Positions 1 through 6,520 of a stretch of DNA of 35,831 bases are shown here, one piece after another (position 1 is the first letter of the stretch; each line of letters begins with the position of its first letter). The notes under the pieces were generated by a model, which was not told where the DNA came from, did not search any database, and was given only the letters and a program-made list of their open reading frames with translations. The stretch is from a virus. Made by a program: the position numbers and the translations under genes. The stretch spans positions 1 through 35,831 of the IMG/VR virus record IMGVR_UViG_3300033144_004868; one strand, 5' to 3'.

Positions 1-114
1 GTTGAGTGGTCAGCGACAAATGGTCGGGTGCGAGTGCATACAGACGGGACAACGGACCCGTACTGGACCTCTCCGTCAGTAGATGAGAACCGGATGAAGA
101 TAGAGAACAGCTCA
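1..114. repeat. terminal direct repeat, left copy
   Basis: Bases 1-114 are identical to 35718-35831. The repeat lies inside a protein-coding gene whose frame reads through the join. It therefore most likely reflects a circular or circularly permuted genome with an assembly overlap, rather than a packaged terminal repeat. Confidence 0.95.
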
Positions 115-300
115 ACGGTGGGCTGGACTTTACTTCTTGGGATTCCTGCTGCCGGCGAGACGGTTGTGGGTATCGGGGTGTTTGATTCGGAGACGGGTGG
201 AAACCTACTGTACTGGGACGAACTTGAAAACTCTCGACTTGTGATGCTCGGCGATACATTCCAGTTCTCAGCATTGAAGCTGATAGTACGGGAAGATTGA
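1..300 (+). CDS. phage tail protein, gp80-like fold (3' part; starts at 35571)
   Basis: This is the C-terminal 99 codons plus stop of a gene cut by the window ends. Joined with 35571-35717 it gives a 148-residue protein with no signal peptide or membrane segment. The joined sequence reads (from the 3' window end) a strand with TTNPVTDGDGTTYGTGYVEW, then short Gly/Thr-rich beta segments. This layout is typical of the small gp80/tail-fibre-like proteins that sit downstream of capsid genes in many phages. The family call is from pattern memory and is moderate. It is the first gene after the major capsid protein. Its TGA stop overlaps the ATG of the next gene (TGATG), so translation is probably coupled. 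Confidence 0.7.
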   Translation, partial: VEWSATNGRVRVHTDGTTDPYWTSPSVDENRMKIENSSTVGWTLLLGIPAAGETVVGIGVFDSETGGNLLYWDELENSRLVMLGDTFQFSALKLIVRED

Positions 301-857
301 TGGAGATAGGCATTCAGGAATCTGGTTGCTTTGTTTTCCGGGTGTATGACTCGTTCGGTAGGCTCAAGCAGGAGAAGTTGGCGGGCAACACCCTGACCAG
401 TGAGGGATCTGCCCGGATACTCAGGTTGGCTTTTGATGCGGCGTTAACCACTCCCGTTGTGGATACTGGTTATGTTGGGTTAATTGACAACACTGGATTC
501 GTTGCCGTGGCTTCTACCGACCAGGCGACTGACATCCGTCAGACCGGCTCCACCCTGGTGAACGAGTGGGGAGAGATTGCAGATAGTGGGTACAACTCTG
601 GCCTCCGCAAGTCAGGAACCTTCTCGGTGACAGACAACGGTGGATCAGCTTCTGCGTCGAAGGTGACATGGACCGATGCCACCTTTTCCGGGTTCGCTGG
701 TACTCAGACGATCCAGGGTGCTTTCTTGGCGAACTCGAGCGCAGTCGGTCAGAATGTCAGTGGTGCCCTGTTTGCTGCTGCAAGCTTTTCTGCGGGAGAT
801 GTGAATGTGGGTATATCTGATACCCTCAAGGTAACTTTTGTAATGTCATTGGCATAA
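300..857 (+). CDS. putative tail/virion structural protein A (paralogue of next gene)
   Basis: A 185-residue protein starting at the ATG at 300, which overlaps the preceding stop. A TTG one codon upstream is a less likely start. It is Gly/Ser/Thr/Ala-rich with predicted short beta strands and few charged residues, as in fibre or tail-decoration proteins. The N-terminal part (FRVYDSFGRLKQEKLAGNTLT) and the C-terminal part (ISDTLKVTF) align by eye with matching segments of the next gene (FHVVLTDKDGNVLYEDYARN and ASDTLNVTF). The two are therefore tandem duplicates that have diverged. Its position between the capsid gene and the tail adaptor supports a virion role. The exact function is not recognised. 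Confidence 0.75.
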   Translation: MEIGIQESGCFVFRVYDSFGRLKQEKLAGNTLTSEGSARILRLAFDAALTTPVVDTGYVGLIDNTGFVAVASTDQATDIRQTGSTLVNEWGEIADSGYNSGLRKSGTFSVTDNGGSASASKVTWTDATFSGFAGTQTIQGAFLANSSAVGQNVSGALFAAASFSAGDVNVGISDTLKVTFVMSLA

Positions 858-866
858 GGAGATTTG

Positions 867-1511
867 ATGTCTGATGCAGAGGGAAAGATCAGCTGTTCGG
901 CAACGCCTCAGTTGATTAAGTCGCAAGAAGTTAAAGCCATCATGGGAGAGTCTCGTGGTGGGTTTGAGGTTGGTGTTTTTCATGTGGTCCTCACCGACAA
1001 GGACGGGAATGTCTTGTATGAGGATTACGCGAGGAATGGCACGACCACGGAGTTTGCCAAAGAGATCTGGAATACCGTCCGAGCTGGCTCCACTCCGGTG
1101 AGTCTTGGTCAGGCGAGTCGGACCCTGCATATCCATTGCTACACGAACTCTGCTGCAGCCACCGGCCCCACCCTTCTCGTTGCAGACACCTACGCGACTT
1201 CGGTTGGTGGGACGGGTGCCTCCTTCGACACAGTCCCTTTCGCGCCAACCACAGGAACTGGTTGGGTTGCCCAGACCTGGGCACCAACTGCCCCCACGGG
1301 AACCTCCACTGTGGAGATCACTGCTGCTGCCGTGGCATTCACAGGCGCGGCCCAGTCGAATGCGGTCGTGGGTGCTTATGTGTATTCACAGGCTTCCGGC
1401 GGGAGTGCGGGGGTGCTGGTTGCCACTGCCAACTTCTCCTCTGGAATCTCAGGGATCACCGCTTCCGATACGCTGAATGTGACCTTCACTTCGGGGCTAG
1501 TAGTGAGCTAG
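867..1511 (+). CDS. putative tail/virion structural protein B (paralogue of preceding gene)
   Basis: A 214-residue protein. The ATG at 867 is preceded by AAGGAG at about 856-861, which decides the start over the adjacent TTG. After a short charged N terminus it has a beta-type segment with TDKDGNVLYEDYARN. A long Thr/Ala/Gly/Ser-rich stretch follows, and it ends in a strand containing ASDTLNVTF that mirrors the end of the upstream paralogue. It has no membrane segment. A tail or fibre structural role is inferred from composition, duplication and location. No enzymatic motif is seen. Confidence 0.75.
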   Translation: MSDAEGKISCSATPQLIKSQEVKAIMGESRGGFEVGVFHVVLTDKDGNVLYEDYARNGTTTEFAKEIWNTVRAGSTPVSLGQASRTLHIHCYTNSAAATGPTLLVADTYATSVGGTGASFDTVPFAPTTGTGWVAQTWAPTAPTGTSTVEITAAAVAFTGAAQSNAVVGAYVYSQASGGSAGVLVATANFSSGISGITASDTLNVTFTSGLVVS

Positions 1512-1519
1512 GGAGACCG

Positions 1520-2134
1520 ATGCCACCTAAGAAGAAAAAAAAGCCAGATACTCTAGGGCAATATCGTGCAGGTCAGCGAGATTCTGGCTTCGACATTGGT
1601 GGTTCCGGAACCGGCGGTGGTGGCGGTCCTGTCAGGGGTGGCGGGTGGCTCGGAAAGGCAACCCGTGCCTACCAGAAACTTTGGGGCGTAAACCAAAGGC
1701 GAAGTGGTGGTGGCCCCAAGAAACCACCAGGGAAGAAGCCACCATCTGGGAAACCGGGTACAGCATCGAATCCGAATGACAGTGCCGCCAGAGCAAAAGT
1801 GCGTTCCAGAAAAAGCAGTGCAAGGTTCGATGCGAAGGTTAGGTGGAGGAAGGATCGCCGTGCTGCGGATCGTAAAAAGACGGCTCAACAGGCGACCCGC
1901 AGCGCAGTTGCCCGTAGAAAGGCGGGCATCGCCGCTGGTCAAAGAGCGTCTAGCGCAGCGTCCCCTCCCCCGCCGAAGCCAGCGGGTACGAAGAAACCCA
2001 GAGTCAAAGATCGAGACCGATCAGAGGCCGCCAGAAACAAGCGTGATTTGGAGCGAGGGTGGTCGGGGAAGCGGGGTAGTCCTAGACCCGGACCCAATGC
2101 TGTACGCCGTCCGGATCCACGGGATCGTTATTAG
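1520..2134 (+). CDS. highly basic Gly/Pro/Lys/Arg-rich protein
   Basis: A 204-residue protein starting at the ATG at 1520, eight bases after the preceding stop, with a purine-rich GGGAG just upstream. It opens with a lysine run (MPPKKKKKP), followed by a Gly-rich linker around residues 30-45. Arg/Lys-rich segments then alternate with Ala and Pro through to the C terminus (PRDRY). It looks intrinsically disordered with a very high isoelectric point. Such proteins usually bind nucleic acid or acidic protein surfaces. The location among virion genes suggests a DNA-condensing or internal virion component, but that is inference. Longer open readings upstream in this frame are antisense or out-of-frame shadows of the preceding gene. 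Confidence 0.65.
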   Translation: MPPKKKKKPDTLGQYRAGQRDSGFDIGGSGTGGGGGPVRGGGWLGKATRAYQKLWGVNQRRSGGGPKKPPGKKPPSGKPGTASNPNDSAARAKVRSRKSSARFDAKVRWRKDRRAADRKKTAQQATRSAVARRKAGIAAGQRASSAASPPPPKPAGTKKPRVKDRDRSEAARNKRDLERGWSGKRGSPRPGPNAVRRPDPRDRY

Positions 2135-2152
2135 AAAGCAGCGTAGGTAATA

Positions 2153-2245
2153 GTGGCGAAGAAAAAAGGTGGCCGGAAAAGACCCGTTTCTAGGTCAGCT
2201 CCTCGACGGCAGATCAAGTATCGTCGTCCGAGAAGGCGAAAGTAA
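2153..2245 (+). CDS. 30-residue protamine-like peptide
   Basis: A GTG at 2153 with AGGT four to seven bases upstream opens a 30-codon frame ending at TAA 2243-2245. About 16 of the 30 residues are Arg or Lys (begins AKKKGGRKRP, ends YRRPRRRK), with no acidic residue. This resembles protamines and the adenovirus core peptide in composition only. It follows another very basic gene by 18 bases and precedes a hairpin. It is too short for any domain call. The start codon, spacing and neighbouring basic gene make it plausible but unproven. Confidence 0.5.
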   Translation: MAKKKGGRKRPVSRSAPRRQIKYRRPRRRK

Positions 2246-2263
2246 TAAGACACACCTCCTCAG

Positions 2264-2305
2264 CGGGGGGGCGGGGGCACTGAGATCACCGTCCCCCCGT
2301 TATTT
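2264..2305 (+). terminator. possible rho-independent terminator / GC hairpin
   Basis: CGGGGGG at 2264-2270 can pair with CCCCCCG at 2293-2299 and is followed by TTATTT. The tract is only weakly U-rich, and the element lies between the basic peptide gene and the lectin-like tail gene. It may attenuate rather than stop transcription. Confidence 0.35.
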
Positions 2306-2314
2306 GGAGGACCG

Positions 2315-3436
2315 ATGGCGACCAGAACCCACATTGTTACCATGAGTGGGGATTTCGCTGGCAACTATGAAGGTGCCGCGCTCAACCTGAAGATATATGG
2401 AACCTCCACCCTTGGCAGGGTTCGAGCCAAGAAGAGTGCTGCTGGATATTTCGCATTCAACATCGACGCTGCTGCATCTCAGGTAGATAAGTTCATCGCC
2501 GCTGAGTCCGTGGTTGTCGATTTCAATGCTGCAACCATTTTGCAGAATGCGGCTGGCTCCGCAGTATCAGATGGCGATACCATCAACTTCTGGAACAACG
2601 ATGCTGCCGACAATGAAGCCACTGCTCCATCTGGAGATGAGCCAGAGTGGATGGAAGAGGGCGACCAGATCACCAACTCCCCAACAGTTGACTTCCTGAC
2701 CAATGGAGGGGATGAGCGTTTTGTCCTGGGCACTGCCCCATCATTTGCTTCTGGAGAAGAATTCTCAATCGCTATTGTGGTTGACAATGGAAACACCAAC
2801 ACCAACCGACCTTTTGTAGGTAGCGATGTCGGTGCAGGATCAAACGCATCACGATATGGAAATGGCTCAAACAGAAACATAATGATTCAAGATGAGTCTG
2901 GGAATTCTATTGAATCAACTGCTGGAAGTTCAACAAACTTCAAGAACAAGGACATCCATGTTGCGGTGAGGCTTGCAAATGACCGGGTACACGCATACCG
3001 AAGAGGGGTGGAAATACTTGACGGGACAAGCACCCTGTCCGGCACCTTTTCCCCCTCGATCATTGGGAATGCGAGAGAGAGCAGTTCTTGGGGTGGTCAA
3101 AAAGCAAATATCACCAGGGTCATAGTTGCAGATGAGGCATGGAGTGATGCTTCAAGAGAAAATGTTGAAGCGTGGTTGGCGTGGGAATACGATCTGCAAA
3201 CAGGCAGTAATTCATACCTTCCTTCCTCCCATGTTGGATACCGATCAGATCCAAGGACTTCAAAGGCACCAGCATTCTCCTCAGACATTGATCTGTCTGC
3301 TCTTGCGGTGGATACCTGGAGTTCTTATTTCGCCCCATCTAGTCTTCCGTGGGATGTAGATGGACCGATAGCCATCTATCCAACCAAAGACTACAAGGCT
3401 GGAACCATCACCATCGAACTTGAGTTTGAAGTCTAA
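2315..3436 (+). CDS. tail protein with concanavalin/LamG-like lectin domain
   Basis: A 373-residue protein. The ATG at 2315 follows GGAGG at 2306-2310. The N-terminal ~100 residues are a beta-rich adaptor-like segment. Residues ~130-300 look like a LamG/concanavalin-type jelly roll: alternating strands (FSIAIVVDNG, IHVAVRL, VHAYRRGVEI) lead to the family's characteristic terminal helix (SRENVEAWLAWEYDL), followed by LPSSHVGY. In the laminin-G-like family this helix usually reads 'e.iegYLAhkwgL..lLp..HPY'. Such domains bind glycans, so a receptor-binding or decoration role on the tail is inferred. The TAA stop overlaps the next ATG (TAATG), which implies coupled translation with the large tail fusion protein. 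Confidence 0.7.
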   Translation: MATRTHIVTMSGDFAGNYEGAALNLKIYGTSTLGRVRAKKSAAGYFAFNIDAAASQVDKFIAAESVVVDFNAATILQNAAGSAVSDGDTINFWNNDAADNEATAPSGDEPEWMEEGDQITNSPTVDFLTNGGDERFVLGTAPSFASGEEFSIAIVVDNGNTNTNRPFVGSDVGAGSNASRYGNGSNRNIMIQDESGNSIESTAGSSTNFKNKDIHVAVRLANDRVHAYRRGVEILDGTSTLSGTFSPSIIGNARESSSWGGQKANITRVIVADEAWSDASRENVEAWLAWEYDLQTGSNSYLPSSHVGYRSDPRTSKAPAFSSDIDLSALAVDTWSSYFAPSSLPWDVDGPIAIYPTKDYKAGTITIELEFEV

Positions 3437-6400
3437 TGGCTATCTCCCTTGTTCCTCCAGGAAACGGCGATACCCCATCGATTGCCCTGAGCAGTAATGG
3501 CTCCACAATAACTCTTGGTCAGCAGAATTGTGCCGTTGATGATCTCTTCATAGTTTTCGGTGGAAACAAAAGCAGCAGCATCAGCACCTCAATCGCAGTT
3601 GTCGATCCCGGTGTTGGGACACCAAGCACCCCTACAGAGTGGGATCTTCCAAGTTTTCCCTATAACTATGGTACTGCTGCTGGGTCAAACAGCAGGGTTG
3701 CCGTTGCGTGGTGGTTCAGAATCACGGCAGCAGACATCGACACTGCTGCTGGCGATCTTGTTGAGGTTGAGATAACGCCCCCACAGAGTCGGTGTCAATA
3801 CGGGATCAATGTTTGGCGAGGAGTAGGCACAACGCACTTTGATGGCGTTGCCGATAGCCAGACTATGATCGGATTGACGAGTCAGGTTGATCGTCCCGCA
3901 TTGGGAAGAACATTCACATGGACTGATTCTGACACACTCCCGACAACCACATCAGATCCCTGGTCGGATACTTTCTTCGACAGCTCCATGACCGTGCTTG
4001 CGATGGCAATCAACGATAGATCCAACTGGAATGCTCCAAGTCAACTGGCCTTCCCGTCCGGCTGGACTACCTGTATTTATGGAGTCGGAAGCACCCTTGC
4101 TTCTAACGAAATAAGTAGCAACGGGCAAAGTTCCGTGATGCTTTATTCGCAATATGCGAACTTTGCTGATGCTGATGCCGCTAGTGATCCAGGCATGGCA
4201 ACCCCTCTTGATCTCGCAGATACAAGCGGCAATTCGACTACCACAAGGCAGTTGACCCTGTGGATTGCGTTCAAGGAGGATGCGTCTGGTCCTGCCCCTC
4301 AATCCGTTTCAGCTTCTGCCACCTTCGCTAGCCCATCGTCGTCCGTTCTGGTTACTCACGGAAGGTCAGGGTCTGCTGAATTAAGAAACTCCCTCGGCGA
4401 TGTGGTTGTCACTCTCGTTATTGAGAGGTCTACGCCGACAGCTTCGGCCACCTTCGCATCACCAACCGCAACCACTACCAGGGAGGTCGGCGCGACCCCC
4501 AGTGCTTCGGCCACCTTCGCATCACCAACCGCAACCACTTCAGCGACCTTCGGGGTGACGGCAACCTCCTCGGCCACCTTCGCTGCCCCCTCTGGGACAT
4601 CAGCCGCGACCCTCCCTCGGGCCAGCTCCGCTTCTGCCACCTTCGCTGCCCCGGTAGCCTCGACCTCAGCCGTCGAGTCCGAGGCAGTGACAACATCTGC
4701 CACCTTCGCTGCCCCCTCCGCAGTGGTCGCAGTGGACTATGCGGGTTCGGGGTCAGGCTCTGCCACCTTCGCGTCTCCGTCGATCGTGACTTCTGTCGAG
4801 TACACCTCCTCGCCAGCATCCTCAGCCACCTTCGCCACCCCCACTGCTTCGGGTTCCATAGGCGCAGTTACCTATAACCGCTCTGCGAGTGCTAGTGCGT
4901 CTCTCTCGACCCCGGTTTCGACGGGCGATGCCTCGATAGGGGTATCGGGTGATACCTCAGCCACCTTCGCCACCCCCATTTCGTCTACCACTCGGGAGTA
5001 TGCTGGGCCGGCTACGGGGTCAGCGACCTTCGCTTCTCCCTCTTCTGCGGTGATCGCCACCTTTGAGAGGACGGCAGCAGGTTCGGCTACATTCCCGACC
5101 CCGACCGCATCGGCATCATCTACAGAGGTTACCCTCGCCTCGGCCTCAGCAACCTTCGCCCCTCCATCTGCCACGGTCACCGTGGAATTGGATGTGGTGG
5201 GTGCAGCCTCGGCCAGCTCCCAGGCTTCCACAACAACGGTGGTGGTGAGCGAGCGAGACGGGGACGCTTCTTTCTCGACGACCATCGCTGTTACTCGGAC
5301 TGTGGAGCATCAAGCAGACGGTTCCGCGTCTGCCTCGATAAGTGCTTCTGCTGTGGCAAACGCCAACGATTTGAACCCGACCCTACTCGAGGCGATGACT
5401 GCCCATGTATCAACTACGGCAACAAGAGAACTCCCCAGTCAGTCTGTTTCTGTGGCTGCCGCAATGTCTGTCTCTTCTGGCAGACAACCAGTAGGTCCGT
5501 CCGATCCCCTACAAAAAACAGTGACTATTCATGGCGTTGTGCTGCCGGGTAGTGAATCTCAAATACCCATCACCATTTCCGGCACGGTTATTGACTCTAT
5601 TTCTGTGATATACGGGGTTAACCTCATGGTTGACGGATCGGTCGCAGTTTCCGCATCGTCGTCGGGTGGGTCGCGTAACTTTGATGGAGATGTTGGGGTC
5701 TCGCTATCGAGTTCCGCGTCTGCTAATCCAGGGAATGGTAGCCGGTACTTCCCGCAAGTAATTATCGATGGTGTGGGGTCTATTGGAACCACCTTGAATT
5801 CCACCTTTGAGGGTGAAGTTATCATCGACGGAATAGCGAGCCTTTCTGCCCCGCTCTTAACTGAAGGAGAAGTTGTGACAGTAGTACAAATCTGGAATGT
5901 TGCGTTAGTTGAGCTTGGAGTCGGCACTGTTGGCACTACCAGCGATGGTTCTGCCCAGGCTATCTTGTTAAACACGGTTTGGGATGGTGGCTTCCGCGCC
6001 CAGTTCCTTGCCGACCATGCATGGAATGGAGCCAAGCGAACGATCGGCTTGACCACCTTCAAGGACTCTTCTGGCGATGCGGTCTCCCCCTCGGGGACTC
6101 GCTGGAGTAATGCGTATGACCTCCCCGAGGACTACTTGCGGGCCTTGACGATCAATGGTCTTCCCATGCAGCCAAACGGTTCCAGGGGTCAGAACCAGTG
6201 GGAGATCGAAGTTGTTAGCGATGGGGAATCCTCTCCCACCTTGAAGCGTTGCCTCCTCTCAAACGAGGGGACGATCTCCCTGGAGTATGTTATGGACATC
6301 GGTGACAACATTGGCCTGTTGTCCCCCCTTGTTGCTCATGCGATGGGGTTGGCCCTTGCAGCCTTTGTGGCAACAAACTTCGGGAAGCCCCCAACAGAAC

Positions 6401-6516
6401 AGGCGTTCATCGGCCAGAGAGCAGCAGATGCGTTGCTTGCTGCCAAGGGGGTTGACGGGCAAGAGAGCAGTCCCCGTATGTTCTCGAGTACATCATTGCT
6501 TGATGTGAGGAGATAG
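3436..6516 (+). CDS. repeat-bearing tail protein fused to a gp11-like tail tubular adaptor
   Basis: A 1026-residue protein whose ATG overlaps the preceding stop. Residues ~1-280 form a beta-sandwich-like region (WWFRITAADIDTAAGD, INVWRGVGTTHFDG) typical of phage tail extensions. Residues ~290-580 carry about 13 imperfect SATFA(S/A/T)P repeats of ~21 residues. Residues ~595-813 are Ser/Thr/Val-rich beta repeats. The last ~213 residues resemble T7 gp11 (tail tubular protein A): NVALVELGVGTVG, then LLNTVWDGGFRAQFLADHAW, then SNAYDLPEDYLRALTINGLP, then a helix ending LAAFVATNFGKP. No separate gp11 gene is seen and the gp12 homologue follows directly, matching the T7 order. An in-frame GTG at codon 814 with a strong Shine-Dalgarno could also yield the adaptor alone. 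The gp11 assignment is pattern-based. Confidence 0.75.
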   Translation: MAISLVPPGNGDTPSIALSSNGSTITLGQQNCAVDDLFIVFGGNKSSSISTSIAVVDPGVGTPSTPTEWDLPSFPYNYGTAAGSNSRVAVAWWFRITAADIDTAAGDLVEVEITPPQSRCQYGINVWRGVGTTHFDGVADSQTMIGLTSQVDRPALGRTFTWTDSDTLPTTTSDPWSDTFFDSSMTVLAMAINDRSNWNAPSQLAFPSGWTTCIYGVGSTLASNEISSNGQSSVMLYSQYANFADADAASDPGMATPLDLADTSGNSTTTRQLTLWIAFKEDASGPAPQSVSASATFASPSSSVLVTHGRSGSAELRNSLGDVVVTLVIERSTPTASATFASPTATTTREVGATPSASATFASPTATTSATFGVTATSSATFAAPSGTSAATLPRASSASATFAAPVASTSAVESEAVTTSATFAAPSAVVAVDYAGSGSGSATFASPSIVTSVEYTSSPASSATFATPTASGSIGAVTYNRSASASASLSTPVSTGDASIGVSGDTSATFATPISSTTREYAGPATGSATFASPSSAVIATFERTAAGSATFPTPTASASSTEVTLASASATFAPPSATVTVELDVVGAASASSQASTTTVVVSERDGDASFSTTIAVTRTVEHQADGSASASISASAVANANDLNPTLLEAMTAHVSTTATRELPSQSVSVAAAMSVSSGRQPVGPSDPLQKTVTIHGVVLPGSESQIPITISGTVIDSISVIYGVNLMVDGSVAVSASSSGGSRNFDGDVGVSLSSSASANPGNGSRYFPQVIIDGVGSIGTTLNSTFEGEVIIDGIASLSAPLLTEGEVVTVVQIWNVALVELGVGTVGTTSDGSAQAILLNTVWDGGFRAQFLADHAWNGAKRTIGLTTFKDSSGDAVSPSGTRWSNAYDLPEDYLRALTINGLPMQPNGSRGQNQWEIEVVSDGESSPTLKRCLLSNEGTISLEYVMDIGDNIGLLSPLVAHAMGLALAAFVATNFGKPPTEQAFIGQRAADALLAAKGVDGQESSPRMFSSTSLLDVRR
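4305..5175 (+). repeat. tandem coding repeat, ~63-bp units (SATFAxP)
   Basis: The core GCCACCTTCGC or a close variant recurs at about 4317, 4446, 4509, 4545, 4570, 4633, 4699, 4762, 4826, 4961, 5024, 5086 and 5148, mostly ~63 bp apart. One degenerate unit lies near 4885-4920. The neighbouring units at ~4440-4475 and ~4502-4537 share a long identical stretch, showing recent duplication. In protein these are Ser/Ala/Thr/Pro repeats likely to form an extended fibrous stalk. Confidence 0.85.
5864..5877 (+). promoter_or_regulatory. internal ribosome binding site and in-frame GTG start for the adaptor domain
   Basis: AAGGAG at 5864-5869 is five bases upstream of GTG at 5875-5877, which is codon 814 of the 1026-residue gene. 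Initiation here would give a ~213-residue protein starting just before the gp11-like domain, close to the size of T7 gp11. The codons GAA-GGA-GAA could also be coincidental coding sequence. Confidence 0.45.
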
Positions 6517-6520
6517 GTCG

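Noticed and set aside
1704-2150. 148-residue plus-strand frame
   Set aside because: Out-of-frame shadow of the basic 204-residue gene, without a ribosome binding site.
4305-5175. CRISPR-like array
   Set aside because: The regular repeats are in-frame coding units in a tail protein and have no unique spacers between identical repeats.
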